Source: Limnothrix sp. FACHB-406
GTDB taxonomy: Bacteria > Cyanobacteriota > Cyanobacteriia > CACIAM-69d
Direction: 5' to 3'
Length of the DNA: 64,000 nucleotides
Assembly (NCBI RefSeq): GCF_014698235.1
Contig: NZ_JACJSP010000002.1
Span: 1 to 64,000, forward strand
In this document: one piece after another, positions 34,798-44,281 of the stretch
Numbering within the stretch: the stretch's first letter is position 1
Layout of the letters: each line of letters starts with the position of its first letter
Made by a program: the position numbers and the translations under genes
The notes under the pieces: generated by a model
What the model was told of the DNA's origin: nothing
Databases searched by the model: none
The model's input: only the letters and a program-made list of their open reading frames with translations

Positions 34798-35793
34798 TTA
34801 GGCGCGATACATTACCCCTTCCGACACCAGCACCGAGCTGCCCCCCACGCGCACCTCGGTGATATTCCCTTGGGCGATTCGTACCGTCACAGTTAATTCG
34901 CTGGGCCGCTGAATCGCCGCCCCCTGGGCAATGGCCCAAGACGGTTCGCCGTCGGGAAACGATCGCCCCTGAACCAAATAGCCCCCCAAGGCTGCTGCCG
35001 CCGAGCCGGTGGCGGGATCCTCCGCAATGCCCAAGGCCGGAGCAAACATTCGTACCGTCAGGGGGCGATCGCCCGTTAACCCCGTCACCAAATACAACTG
35101 GGGGGCTGCCGTGGATCCAAAGGTTTCTTCCCAGGGGCCGATCTGCAAGCGGGCCCGGTTCAGGGCCGCCAAGTCGCGCAGGGGAATCACCGTGAAGGGC
35201 AAGCCACAGGAAGCCGTGGCCGGTTCCCAGCCCGGCACGGTCAAATCCGCCACCGTTAGCCCGATCGCCCGAGCCATGGCCGCGCGATCTCCCTGCCAGG
35301 GTTCCACCACCGGCAATTGAGCCACGGTTAACTCACTGGCGATCGGTTGTCCCGCCCGCGATCGCACTGTCACCGGCACGGGCCCCACCCCTTCCTCAAA
35401 AATCAAACGAGTGTCATCACCCGTGAGGCTAATTTCGCCAATTTTGGCCAAAACATAGCCTGTGCCCACCGTGGGGTGGCCAGCAAAGGGAATTTCGCCC
35501 CCTGGCGTAAAAATGCGCAGCCGTCGAGTACCCTGGGGCGTTTCCGGCGGCAAAACAAACACCGTTTCCGACAGGTTCAGCTCTCGGGCGATCGCCTGCA
35601 TTCGTTCCTCGCTCAGGCCGCTGGCCTGCGGGAACACCGCCAGGGGATTGCCCCCAAAGGCTTGGGTTGTAAATACATCGGCCGTGTAAAAGCGATCGCC
35701 GATCGGGGAAAGGGTCAAGGTCAAAGTCTCCAGCTTGCCAACACCACCGCCTGAGCCGGTGGAAATTATTGATTTGAAATTAACCGTTTGCAA
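34798..35793 (-). CDS. PhzF-family isomerase-like protein
   Basis: The PhzF fold is present: [20 protein letters not shown] at the N-terminus, [30 protein letters not shown] with the conserved Gly-His-Pro, and a C-terminal [18 protein letters not shown]. Members isomerise or epimerise small acids; the phenazine role applies only to PhzF proper. The Glu in LNLSETVF is the presumed catalytic acid. No ATG precedes FYTADVF; the reading frame extends to 35793 (TTG), and TTG codons around 35718-35724 are more likely starts. Substrate unknown. Confidence 0.8.
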   Translation of the reverse strand: MQTVNFKSIISTGSGGGVGKLETLTLTLSPIGDRFYTADVFTTQAFGGNPLAVFPQASGLSEERMQAIARELNLSETVFVLPPETPQGTRRLRIFTPGGEIPFAGHPTVGTGYVLAKIGEISLTGDDTRLIFEEGVGPVPVTVRSRAGQPIASELTVAQLPVVEPWQGDRAAMARAIGLTVADLTVPGWEPATASCGLPFTVIPLRDLAALNRARLQIGPWEETFGSTAAPQLYLVTGLTGDRPLTVRMFAPALGIAEDPATGSAAAALGGYLVQGRSFPDGEPSWAIAQGAAIQRPSELTVTVRIAQGNITEVRVGGSSVLVSEGVMYRA

Positions 35794-36063
35794 TTAACCG
35801 TTTGCAATCAAACTTCTGTGATTATGTGATTATTGGTGATTAACCGTCTGCAATCATCCGTTCATTAGCCCGATCGAACTAAAACGTTGCCGCGTGATTT
35901 TGCAGCGCCATTGTGCCCAATCAACCCATTGAGCCTACGATCCCTGACTGTCCAAATTGCCCGATCGCTAATCAAGAGCAATGTTGGCCAGAATACCTAG
36001 GTTCGATCGCCCTGTCCGTTAGGCTGCTGGGATGTGATGGTTTTGATGGAGTTTGCTTGGCCC

Positions 36064-37308
36064 ATGACTGCCGCATCGCCCACCCCTTCCTTGCCCGATC
36101 GACTGCGGGAACTGGCCCGCCTCTTTCTTACCTTGGGTGTGACCGGGTTTGGCGGCCCCCAAGCCCACATGGCGTTGATGAATGAAGCCGTGGTGGTGCA
36201 GCGGGGTTGGCTAACGGCGGAAGAATTCACCGAAGGCATTGCCGTTTGCGAAATGTTGCCCGGCCCCGCCTCCACCCAACTCGGCATCTACATCGGCTAT
36301 TGCCGTGCCGGTTGGCTCGGGGCCCTGTTGGCAGGCCTCTGCTTCATTGCCCCCGCTTGGGTGATGGTGGTGGCCCTTGCTTGGGCCTACTTTCGCTATG
36401 GGGCATTACCGGCCGTTTCCGCCCTGTTTTTGGGCATTTCCCCGGCCGTGGTGGCCATTGTCTTGACCTTTTGTTGGAAATTGGGGCGCAAGGTTTTGCT
36501 GGGCGGCGATCGCCCTTGGATCCGCTGGGCGATCGCCCTGGGCACTTTTGGGCTGCTGCGGTTCAGCACTGGGGGAATCTTGTGGGCCTTTGTCTTGGCG
36601 GGACTAGCCGGGTTGGTGTTTTTTGGGCCGCGCCGCTCCGCCTTAGGGGCGATCGGCCCTTGGGGCATCTTGCTGCCCACCTTTGTTGCCGCCTTGCCGC
36701 CGGAATCCCTGACCGTTGCCAGCTTTTGGGGTTGGGAACGCATCCACACCTACGGCCCCGAACTGATCAGCACGTTCTTGCGGGCGGGAACCCTGGTCTT
36801 TGGTGGTGGGCTAACGATCGTGCCCTTGCTGGAATTGGAAGTGGTGCAGCGGTTGGGCTGGCTGACCCGTCCCGAGTTCTTGCACGGCGTGGCGATCGGG
36901 CAGGTCACCCCCGGCCCTGTCCTGCTCACCGTCGCCTTTGTGGGCTACAAAGTGGCCGGTGTTCTCGGGGCCCTCGCCGCCACCGTCGCGGTTTTTCTGC
37001 CTTCCTTTGGCTTTGTGGGGTTGGCCGCGCCCCTGTTGCGGCGATCGCGCCATAATCCTTGGGTACGCGCCTTCTTGCAAGGGATCACACCCGCCGTGCT
37101 CGGGGCCATTTTGGCGGTTACTCTGCCTTTGGTGCAGGCCGCTCTCCAAATCGATCGGGGGGTGGCTTGGCTGTCGGCGGCCACCGGGGCACTCTTGATT
37201 TTGGGAATGGTGGGCCTGTTGCGGTGGCGGTTGGCGGCTTGGCAGGTGTTGGCCTGCGGGGCAATCGCAGGGGTGTTGTTGGGATTGGTTCCCGGCGCGA
37301 TCGGCTAA
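36064..37308 (+). CDS. chrA: Chromate transporter (ChrA family)
   Basis: 414 residues from ATG 36064; GTG/ATG codons at 36034-36046 would add up to 10 residues. It is a two-domain CHR protein with an internal duplication: each half has GxxFGGP or GGGLTIVP near its start. The N-half has [17 protein letters not shown] and [19 protein letters not shown], the C-half [20 protein letters not shown] and [18 protein letters not shown]. About 12 membrane segments. The family effluxes chromate, though some cyanobacterial members are sulfate-related. A GGAG is 12 bp before ATG 36064. Confidence 0.9.
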   Translation: MTAASPTPSLPDRLRELARLFLTLGVTGFGGPQAHMALMNEAVVVQRGWLTAEEFTEGIAVCEMLPGPASTQLGIYIGYCRAGWLGALLAGLCFIAPAWVMVVALAWAYFRYGALPAVSALFLGISPAVVAIVLTFCWKLGRKVLLGGDRPWIRWAIALGTFGLLRFSTGGILWAFVLAGLAGLVFFGPRRSALGAIGPWGILLPTFVAALPPESLTVASFWGWERIHTYGPELISTFLRAGTLVFGGGLTIVPLLELEVVQRLGWLTRPEFLHGVAIGQVTPGPVLLTVAFVGYKVAGVLGALAATVAVFLPSFGFVGLAAPLLRRSRHNPWVRAFLQGITPAVLGAILAVTLPLVQAALQIDRGVAWLSAATGALLILGMVGLLRWRLAAWQVLACGAIAGVLLGLVPGAIG

Positions 37309-37409
37309 GTCTGCCCCCTGATCCAGTTCGCAGAAACCTGAACGCCAGGCCAAAGACAGCGTATCCTGAGAGCCGATCCCTGCTGCTGCGACCTTTAGGC
37401 TCTTGTTCT

Positions 37410-38363
37410 ATGAACCCGCGCTACTCGCTGATTGTGCCCATTTTCAACGAAGAGGAAACGATCGCAGAGTTATATCGGCGCGTGGTGGCCGTGGGTGAGC
37501 AATTGGATGGGCCCTTTGAGCTGGTGTTAATTAATGACGGCAGCCGCGATCGATCCCTAGCCATGATCCGCGAGCTGCAAGCCCAAGATTCTCGGGTTTG
37601 CTATCTCTCCTTAGCCCGCAATTTTGGTCACCAAATCGCTGTCACGGCCGGCTTGAACTTCTGCCGAGGCCAAGTGGTGGTGATTCTGGATGCGGACTTG
37701 CAAGACCCCCCGGAACTGATTTTTGAAATGCTCGAACAATGGCGATCGGGCTATCAAGTGGTCTATGCCCAGCGGGTTTCCCGTCAGAAAGAAACCTGGT
37801 TCAAACGGTTCACCGCCTATGGGTTCTATCGCTTGCTCAAGCAACTGGCGGATATTGAAATTCCCACCGATACGGGGGATTTTTGCCTGCTCGATCGCGC
37901 CGTGGTGGACTTGCTCAACACCATGCCCGAACGCAATCGCTATATCCGCGGCCTGCGATCGTGGGTGGGCTTTCGACAAACCGCCGTGCAGTTTCACCGC
38001 GATCCACGCTTTGCCGGAGAAGTGAAATATACCTTCCGCAAATCGGCGCGGCTGGCGATCGATGGGTTAGTGTCCTTCTCCAAAGCGCCCCTGCGGCTGT
38101 CGGTTTACCTGGGATTGCTCTCCGCTGCGATCGCCCTGGTCATGGCCGCCATGGTTTTCTACTGGCGCATTTCCCAACCCCAATCCCCCGTTACAGGCTT
38201 TGCCGCGATCGCGATCGCCATCTTCTTCCTCGGAGCTGTCCAGCTCGTCAGCATTGGCATTTTGGGGGAATATGTGGGGCGAATTTATGAAGAAGTCAAA
38301 GGCCGCCCTCTCTATACCCTGTCAGAAGTCATCGGGTTCGATCGCCCCGCAAAATCCAGTTAA
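37410..38363 (+). CDS. Glycosyltransferase family 2, GtrB/DPM-like (polyprenyl-phosphate), copy 1
   Basis: 317 residues from ATG 37410; an in-frame run back to 37059 overlaps chrA and is not coding. The GT-A domain has [38 protein letters not shown] and [11 protein letters not shown]. Two C-terminal membrane helices follow ([20 protein letters not shown] and [20 protein letters not shown]), ending [14 protein letters not shown]. It transfers a sugar to a polyprenyl phosphate at the inner membrane for wall or lipid decoration. It is followed 192 bp later by a paralogue. Confidence 0.9.
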   Translation: MNPRYSLIVPIFNEEETIAELYRRVVAVGEQLDGPFELVLINDGSRDRSLAMIRELQAQDSRVCYLSLARNFGHQIAVTAGLNFCRGQVVVILDADLQDPPELIFEMLEQWRSGYQVVYAQRVSRQKETWFKRFTAYGFYRLLKQLADIEIPTDTGDFCLLDRAVVDLLNTMPERNRYIRGLRSWVGFRQTAVQFHRDPRFAGEVKYTFRKSARLAIDGLVSFSKAPLRLSVYLGLLSAAIALVMAAMVFYWRISQPQSPVTGFAAIAIAIFFLGAVQLVSIGILGEYVGRIYEEVKGRPLYTLSEVIGFDRPAKSS

Positions 38364-38555
38364 ATCCCAGTTCAATCAACCCTAGGAACCGCACCACCAC
38401 CCGATCGCCTTGATGACTCAGCTTTTTTCATCAGAGGGCACTTTTACTTTTAAAAATCATCCTTTTCAAGATTATCAATTTCAAAGTTATCAATCAGCAC
38501 ACATTTCCCAAGATAATTCTCAGATACTCTCTAGCGGTTCGACAGGGTAAACACC

Positions 38556-39494
38556 GTGAAACCTCGCTACTCGATTGTGATTCCAATTTTTAATGAAGCA
38601 GCAACAATCTTGGAATTATGGCAACAACTCCGCGCCACCCTTGATCAACTAGCAGATTCCGCTGAAATTATTTTTGTAGATGACGGTAGTGTTGATCACT
38701 CTGCCAAAATTGTGCAGGATTTGATCGATCGCGATCCTGAAGTTCGCCTCTTGCAGCTCTCTCGCAACTTTGGTCATCAATGCGCCCTTGCTGCTGGCAT
38801 TGATCACGCTCAAGGGGATGCGGTGATCTTAATGGATGGTGATTTACAAGATTCACCCAGCGCCATTTTATCCTTCGTGGAACAGTGGCAAGCGGGCTAT
38901 GATGTGGTTTATGCCATTCGTCGTAAACGCAAAGAATTCATCCTTAAACGCCTTGCCTTTCGATTGTTTTATCGGCTCTTAAATTATCTGTCTGGGTTAA
39001 CCTTGCCCCTTGATGCTGGAATTTTCTCGCTCATGGATCGCAAAGTGGCGGCGGCTCTGCGATCCATGCCCGAGCGTAATCGCTACCTCAGCGGTTTGCG
39101 GGCCTATGCTGGGTTTCGGCAAACGGGAGTGGTGGTGGAACGGGGGCCCCGCTTCAGTGGCGAACCTCGGGTTACTATCAGCAAATTGTTTAAATTGGCC
39201 TTTGATGGCATCTTCTCATTTTCCGTCATTCCCTTACGAATTACGGTCTATGTGGGTCTGCTTTGTGCGCTGATTGCCTTTGCCTTGGGGTTGATTGGTC
39301 TCTATTTCAAATTTGTTTTGGGCCATAGCTTTCTAGATTGGGCCTATGGTTTGACCACAACCTTTTTCATGGGAGGAATTCAATTGGTTTTCCTAGGAAT
39401 CTTAGGAGAATATATTGGTCGAATCTATGACGAAGTAAAACAGCGGCCCTATTACTTAGTCAGTAATCGGCTGGGATTTCGAGATTCAGCTTAA
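38556..39494 (+). CDS. Glycosyltransferase family 2, GtrB/DPM-like, copy 2
   Basis: 312 residues from GTG 38556. Same architecture as copy 1: YSIVIPIFNEAATILELWQQ, FVDDGSVDHS, LMDGDLQDSP, and LDAGIFSLMDRKV where copy 1 has TDTGDFCLL. The C-terminal helices and EYIGRIYDEVKQRP tail match. The coding region is visibly lower in GC than copy 1, with more TTA/ATT codons, which suggests the pair is not a recent duplication and may include a transferred gene. The sugar donor is unknown. Confidence 0.9.
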   Translation: MKPRYSIVIPIFNEAATILELWQQLRATLDQLADSAEIIFVDDGSVDHSAKIVQDLIDRDPEVRLLQLSRNFGHQCALAAGIDHAQGDAVILMDGDLQDSPSAILSFVEQWQAGYDVVYAIRRKRKEFILKRLAFRLFYRLLNYLSGLTLPLDAGIFSLMDRKVAAALRSMPERNRYLSGLRAYAGFRQTGVVVERGPRFSGEPRVTISKLFKLAFDGIFSFSVIPLRITVYVGLLCALIAFALGLIGLYFKFVLGHSFLDWAYGLTTTFFMGGIQLVFLGILGEYIGRIYDEVKQRPYYLVSNRLGFRDSA

Positions 39495-39638
39495 GTTCCC
39501 CAATTCACTTCCCCAGAACCTGCGATGAATCGTGGCTAGGAATCATGGCTAGGAATTGATCCTCAATCAATTCCTAGGTCTCCCACCAATCATGATTTGC
39601 CGGTTGCATCTGGGTGCTATTGCGCGATCGAGGGAGAA

Positions 39639-40223
39639 CTAGATTTCGTAGTGCCATGTTCGATCGGGGCACAACACAATTCGATGGAGCGATCGGGTGA
39701 CTAATCCTTGGCGCTCTAACTGCCCAAAGGCGCGGGTGATGGTGACTCGGGTGGCTCCCAGGAGATCGGCAAAATCCTGATGGGTCAGCCGCAAGTCAAT
39801 CTCGCGACCATTTTGGGTGTTGCGGCCGAAATGTTGCCCCAGCCAGTCCAACAATTTCAGAAGCATCATTTCAACGCGCCGATAGCTGCGGATGGCTAGC
39901 AGTTCCTCGGTGCGTTGGCTGCGGCGTAACAGGTCTGAAGGGTTGGGGGCCCATTGACCGATCGGCACAGACCGCACCTTCACATCTGTCAGACACTCGG
40001 CGTGGTGGTGAGCCACGTTGGAGAGGGGCGCGCCCACCCAGTCGCCGGGCCCCCACAGCCCCAAAGTGACCAAGGATTCGTCATCTAACCAAGCCAAGGT
40101 GCGCACCACGCCGGATTCGATTTGCCACAGGCGATCGGGCGCGAGGGGCAAGGGCGATCGCCGCAAAAACAGGCGGGTTCCTTTGGACAGAAGAGGATGA
40201 TGGAGGGAAGCAACAGCGGTCAT
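39639..40223 (-). CDS. Crp/Fnr-family transcriptional regulator with reduced effector domain
   Basis: 194 residues. The N-terminal ~100 residues form a shortened cyclic-nucleotide-binding-type barrel (LWQIESGVVRTLAWLDDESL, LGLWGPGDWVGAPL). They lack the phosphate-binding cassette of true cAMP receptors, so cyclic nucleotide binding is unlikely. The C-terminal domain is a Crp-type winged helix: EIDLRLTHQDFADLLGATRV, with recognition helix TRVTITRAFGQLERQGL. The dimerisation helix RTEELLAIRSYRRVEMMLLK precedes it. Target unknown. The next gene (40413) is divergent, with a 190-bp gap. Confidence 0.85.
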   Translation of the reverse strand: MTAVASLHHPLLSKGTRLFLRRSPLPLAPDRLWQIESGVVRTLAWLDDESLVTLGLWGPGDWVGAPLSNVAHHHAECLTDVKVRSVPIGQWAPNPSDLLRRSQRTEELLAIRSYRRVEMMLLKLLDWLGQHFGRNTQNGREIDLRLTHQDFADLLGATRVTITRAFGQLERQGLVTRSLHRIVLCPDRTWHYEI

Positions 40224-40412
40224 GGCTAATCTGACGGCTTAATAAGCCGGTTTTCCGATCGACTAACCGTAGTTTAGCCGATTGGGGCCGAATAGCCATC
40301 AATGGTCGTCAACCAATGGCCATCAACTGTTGATTAGCCCTGTTGGCCGGTTGCGATCAAACGCCTCGCTACACTGGAAACAGTCACCGCCCGATCGCTG
40401 GGGGACTCTCCC

Positions 40413-41087
40413 ATGACCCTTGCCACAACGCCACCACCAGCCACCATTACAGATCCACCGCTGGATCAATGGTTGCCCGCCACCTGGGACAAATTCCTGG
40501 CGATCGCCCATGACCCCGCCGCCCCACCTGATCGCCGCAGCTACTACCACAACGGCCGGATGCGCTTTGAGATGACACCTTTAGGCCATGACCACGCTCG
40601 CCAAAACCTGCCGCCCACCGACATTGTGGCATTCTACGCCTTGGTACGGCAGATGCGAGTGGTGCGCTACTTGAACGTGAGCTTGCGAAAAACCGGCGCT
40701 CAAGAATGCCAGCCCGATTTATCGGTTTATGTGGGCGATCGCCCCGAGTGGCCACCCAAGGGCAACGAGCCGATCGACCTCGATCGGTTTGGGCCGCCGG
40801 ACTTGGTGGTGGAAGTGGGAGCCAGTAGCTTCAACGACGATCTCGGCCCCAAGCGCTTGCTCTACGAACAATTGGGCGTGCGGGAATATTGGGTGATCAA
40901 CGCCAATGAGCGACAGGTGATCGCTTTCGCGATCGCCGATCGGGGCAGTCGGGCGATCGAGGAATCCCAGGTGTTGCCGGGGCTGTCGATGGAGATCGTC
41001 GCGGAGGCCTTGGAGCGCACCGATCGCAACGATGACGCAGACACAATCCGCTGGCTGATGGAGCAATTCCAGGCGATCAATTCCTAG
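40413..41087 (+). CDS. Uma2-family (DUF820) endonuclease-fold protein
   Basis: 224 residues with the Uma2 PD-(D/E)XK core: PDLSVYVGD, then FGPPDLVVEVGASSFNDDLG and KRLLYEQLGVREYWVIN. Such proteins are abundant and highly expanded in cyanobacteria. The nuclease fold is clear but the biological role is unknown. Near the start is a Pro-rich MTLATTPPPATITDPPLDQW segment. Confidence 0.85.
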   Translation: MTLATTPPPATITDPPLDQWLPATWDKFLAIAHDPAAPPDRRSYYHNGRMRFEMTPLGHDHARQNLPPTDIVAFYALVRQMRVVRYLNVSLRKTGAQECQPDLSVYVGDRPEWPPKGNEPIDLDRFGPPDLVVEVGASSFNDDLGPKRLLYEQLGVREYWVINANERQVIAFAIADRGSRAIEESQVLPGLSMEIVAEALERTDRNDDADTIRWLMEQFQAINS

Positions 41088-41119
41088 GATTAAGTAGCGA
41101 AATTAATTGGCAATTGCTT

Positions 41120-42823
41120 CTAGGTCGCAAAGTCCGATCGCCAGATGTGTACTGCTCGCTTAGCCAGTTGTTTCTGGCGATTTGCCAGCGCATTCGGAGT
41201 CCATTCTTCAGCCAAAATTCCTTGAGTTAGGCGATAGGCACTCGTTGGATAAACATCCCGCTTGGTGGTGTAAGGCTGGTTCCCAATTTGGCGATTCAGA
41301 GGCGGCTCCAGGGGAGTTAAATTACCCAGTCGGTACACCATATCAGTGATTTGAGAATCGGTAAAATCATCGAGCCAATCCTGCTCCGGTGATTCAGGCA
41401 AAATATGTTCGATCGAGAAACTTTCTTCATCGATTGGTGGATCAGCCACGTCATTTTCAAGTTTCCACAGAATATAGCAAGCTAATTTTTTCTTTTGCCC
41501 TCTCGTAGAAACCGTCAGCAGCTCGAAGTCCTGTGCAAATTTCTCATCAGAAACATAAACTGATCTCAATTGTTCAAAGACTTGTTTAGGAGTTGTAATT
41601 TCTGAGTTTTGAATCGCGATCGCAACCTGGTTATAAACCTTCTCTAGCTCACTGGGATTCAGACCACAAACAACCGTATATCGAAAAGACAACACGCTAA
41701 TCAGCTTCAGCAGTCGTGTGAAGTCTTCATCAGAAAACTTGCCGTGAGCAGCAAATAAAATCGGATAAGCCTGTTTCACACGAAATAACTCTAACTCTCG
41801 GATATAGATCCGATTAACAGGTGTTTCGCGCCAAAAATCATCCTGAGCATTGCCAAGAGCAACAAATAGGCTGCTGTAGCTTTCAAGTTGGTCTATTAGG
41901 TCAAACACTTGGTGACCATTTTTGACAGATTCTCGAACAATTTTGAAAAGTCGTTCTCGTCTAACCCATGGCTGCTCAAGACTGAGATAGTACCGCAGGA
42001 ACTCAGGAAATTTCTCCATTCGAACGGTATTAATAATCATCTGCCATTGGCGCTGTAGTGCCTTCAAGTCACCCGGACTTCGTATTAGCGAGAATAGATA
42101 ATTTTTAAGTAAATCTGTTGAACTGAGCTCCAGTCCCCGCGCATTTAAAGTCTCAAATACTGTATAGGCATTGAGTTCATCTTCTACGCTGATTTGAATA
42201 AATAGTAGCCGACGAGCAATAATATCTGTGAGGAATTCAGCAAGATTTTCCCCACTTTTCACTATTTCTGGATGTTGATCAATCTGTTTTGAAAAATATT
42301 CAAAGGCTTGCCAAATGAGTTGATTTGATTTGGGAAGAGAGCGAATATTTCTTGGTTGCTTCAAATTAATTAGATAATCTTGGTAAAATCCATCATTATT
42401 GTCATTCAAACGAATCTTGCTTGAATAACGTAATGAAATAGAATCTTTATCACTCAAATAGGTTCGTTTCAAAATTTCTTGTCTCTCCTGATTTTCCTCT
42501 GGTTTGTTGCCCTGACTTGCTAGAGTTTTAATTTTATTAATGACTACAATTGCGATAATACTCAGAGTCGCTAATCGCTGTTGACCATCAATAATAGTAA
42601 ATTCTTTATCAGACTCTCTAGAATTTTGTAGGACGATTGCTCCCATGTAATGGCTAGTCTTGGGATTCTGGTGTAAGCCCAAAATATCCTGCCAAAGATC
42701 TTCCCAATTCTCTTCAGTCCAAGAGTAATCACGCTGGAATAGCGGAACTTGATAACGTTTACCATTGCCCAGTAGGTCGCCAAAACTGGCGGTGCGGGTA
42801 TCAAGCAGGTGGATCGGAGCCAT
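41120..42823 (-). CDS. GmrSD-like type IV restriction protein (DUF262-DUF1524)
   Basis: 567 residues joining two domains. N-terminal DUF262 (residues about 10-230) has YQVPLFQRDYSWTEENWEDL, AIVLQNSR and the conserved IIDGQQRLATLS, which bind and hydrolyse nucleotides in GmrS. C-terminal DUF1524 (about 440-540) has the HNH-type FSIEHILPESPEQDW and LGNLTPLEPPLNRQIGN. The fused form is common and belongs to systems acting on modified phage DNA, by homology with GmrSD. The gene is AT-rich relative to neighbours, consistent with transfer. No methylase is nearby. Confidence 0.88.
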   Translation of the reverse strand: MAPIHLLDTRTASFGDLLGNGKRYQVPLFQRDYSWTEENWEDLWQDILGLHQNPKTSHYMGAIVLQNSRESDKEFTIIDGQQRLATLSIIAIVVINKIKTLASQGNKPEENQERQEILKRTYLSDKDSISLRYSSKIRLNDNNDGFYQDYLINLKQPRNIRSLPKSNQLIWQAFEYFSKQIDQHPEIVKSGENLAEFLTDIIARRLLFIQISVEDELNAYTVFETLNARGLELSSTDLLKNYLFSLIRSPGDLKALQRQWQMIINTVRMEKFPEFLRYYLSLEQPWVRRERLFKIVRESVKNGHQVFDLIDQLESYSSLFVALGNAQDDFWRETPVNRIYIRELELFRVKQAYPILFAAHGKFSDEDFTRLLKLISVLSFRYTVVCGLNPSELEKVYNQVAIAIQNSEITTPKQVFEQLRSVYVSDEKFAQDFELLTVSTRGQKKKLACYILWKLENDVADPPIDEESFSIEHILPESPEQDWLDDFTDSQITDMVYRLGNLTPLEPPLNRQIGNQPYTTKRDVYPTSAYRLTQGILAEEWTPNALANRQKQLAKRAVHIWRSDFAT

Positions 42824-42950
42824 AGATTAGGTTGAGCGCTATTTCTTGTGCCTACTGCTGAAATTATAGGGCTTTACAAACTTGGCAAAATCATCGCCTG
42901 TTGTACCCAGCCTGTGCGATCGCTAGCCGGGATAGTCGAGCGATCGATTC

Positions 42951-43337
42951 CTAGGGATAGTTAACGACAATTTCACCGGTCTCGGAGTCGGGGTTGAGCG
43001 GGGCGATCGCTCCGTCGCCATACCAGCGCAGGGCCAAGTCGCCGAGCTGATCCAAGACCTGCACCAGTTCCAGCCCCCGATCGGTCAGCCCATAACTAAC
43101 TTGGGGCGGCACGGTCGCTTCGTAGTGGCGATAAATTAGCCCCTCGCGCTCCAGCCGCCGCAGCCGCTCCGTGAGCACTTTGGTGGAAATGCCCTTCACT
43201 TGCCGCTTCAAAGCTCCAAAACGGATCGGCCCCTTCGTCGTCATCACCCACAGCAGGTATAGCGTCCAGGGGCCAGACAAAATATCCATCAACAGGCTGA
43301 CGGGGCAGCACTTCACTTCTTTGGAGGGGCGAGGCAT
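42951..43337 (-). CDS. HxlR-family transcriptional regulator
   Basis: 128 residues from ATG 43337. HxlR winged-helix pattern: CPVSLLMDILSGPWTLYLLW, RFGALKRQVKGISTKVLTER and LTDRGLELVQVLDQLGDLAL. The N-terminal KCCP pair includes the Cys typical of redox- or electrophile-sensing members such as YodB and HypR. It is transcribed divergently from a flavodoxin-type oxidoreductase with repeated TTACTTT sites between, so it probably controls that gene in response to quinones or oxidants. Confidence 0.88.
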   Translation of the reverse strand: MPRPSKEVKCCPVSLLMDILSGPWTLYLLWVMTTKGPIRFGALKRQVKGISTKVLTERLRRLEREGLIYRHYEATVPPQVSYGLTDRGLELVQVLDQLGDLALRWYGDGAIAPLNPDSETGEIVVNYP

Positions 43338-43383
43338 GGGCAAGCAGTTCCAGACTCAATTTTGGGCGTAAAAAGGAAGCTAG

Positions 43384-43417
43384 TTACTTTTAGGTTCCTA
43401 CTTTACTTTAGTTGGCA
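43384..43417. promoter_or_regulatory. Direct repeats between hxlR-type gene and flavodoxin gene (candidate operator)
   Basis: TTACTTTTAGGTT (starting 43384) and TTACTTTAGTTGG (starting 43404) form a direct repeat about 20 bp apart, two turns of the helix. It lies midway between the divergent genes. HxlR regulators commonly bind TACT-type half sites, so this is the likely operator. Confidence 0.5.
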
Positions 43418-43480
43418 TTGACTTCTAGGATCGACGCTACGGGCCGAGGCCGCTCGTTTCCAGTCCGTATTGAGGTTTTT

Positions 43481-44074
43481 ATGACGACGATCTCAGTGGT
43501 CTACTTTTCGGGATCTGGGCACACCCATCTGATGGCGGAATCGGTGGCGCGGGGAGCCAGCCAAGTGGACGGTGTGACGGCCGAGTTGCTGCGGATTACC
43601 GGCGCGCAGATTACCGAGGGGCGTTGGAAAGATCCGGAGATGCTAGATGCTTTGACCCGATCGGATGCGATCGTGTTTGGGTCGCCCACCTACATGGGCG
43701 GCGTGGCGGCCCAGTTCAAGGCGTTTGTGGATGCGGCCAGCTCAGCTTGGTTTGCCCAACAGTGGAAGGACAAGATCGCTGGCGGGTTCACCCACTCCGG
43801 CTCCCCCAGCGGTGACAAGCAGGGCACGCTGCTATACATGGCGATTAATGCAGCCCAGCACGGGATGATCTGGGTGGGGGCGGCTGAAATGCCCAGTCAA
43901 TACGTGGGCAGTGATGAGGGGGTGAATCGCCTCGGGTCGTTTTTGGGGGTGATGGGTCAAAGCGATCTGAATCCCAATGGTGGTGAAGCGATCGTTCACC
44001 CAGGCGATCGCTTAACGGCTGAGAAATATGGTCAGCGGATTGCCACGATCGCCCAGCGCCATCGCGGCAGCTAG
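43481..44074 (+). CDS. Flavodoxin-fold NAD(P)H:quinone oxidoreductase (WrbA-like)
   Basis: 197 residues from ATG 43481 (MTTISVVYFSGSGHTHLMAE). The FMN-binding loop SGSGHTH replaces the usual T/S-x-T-G-x-T, followed by SPTYMGGVAAQFKAF and GGFTHSGSPSGDKQGTLLYM, typical of WrbA and related reductases. Start is by family alignment; an in-frame run upstream to 43412 is not supported. It is divergent from the HxlR regulator. Probable role: two-electron reduction of quinones or electrophiles. Confidence 0.85.
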   Translation: MTTISVVYFSGSGHTHLMAESVARGASQVDGVTAELLRITGAQITEGRWKDPEMLDALTRSDAIVFGSPTYMGGVAAQFKAFVDAASSAWFAQQWKDKIAGGFTHSGSPSGDKQGTLLYMAINAAQHGMIWVGAAEMPSQYVGSDEGVNRLGSFLGVMGQSDLNPNGGEAIVHPGDRLTAEKYGQRIATIAQRHRGS

Positions 44075-44281
44075 GGCAAGCTATCTAATTCATCAAAAGG
44101 GAATGAATCGGGGCGATCGACTGGGACAAAGCGATCGCCCTGTTCATTTTTGGTGAATTGGGGGCGATCGCACTTAACAGGTTTAATGTTCTGCTAACCC
44201 AAGGATCGCATCAATAATCGCTATGATGGCAATAGCTTGACTAGCGATCGCGTAGCATTTCTAATTCTATCGAGAAGAACT

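Noticed and set aside
37059-37409. Long in-frame extension upstream of the first GtrB-like gene
   Set aside because: It overlaps chrA in another frame, lacks family similarity, and the family start coincides with ATG 37410.
39639-40223. Crp/Fnr regulator as the receptor of the cyclic nucleotide made by the Amt-cyclase
   Set aside because: The effector domain is short and lacks the phosphate-binding cassette, so cAMP binding is not supported.
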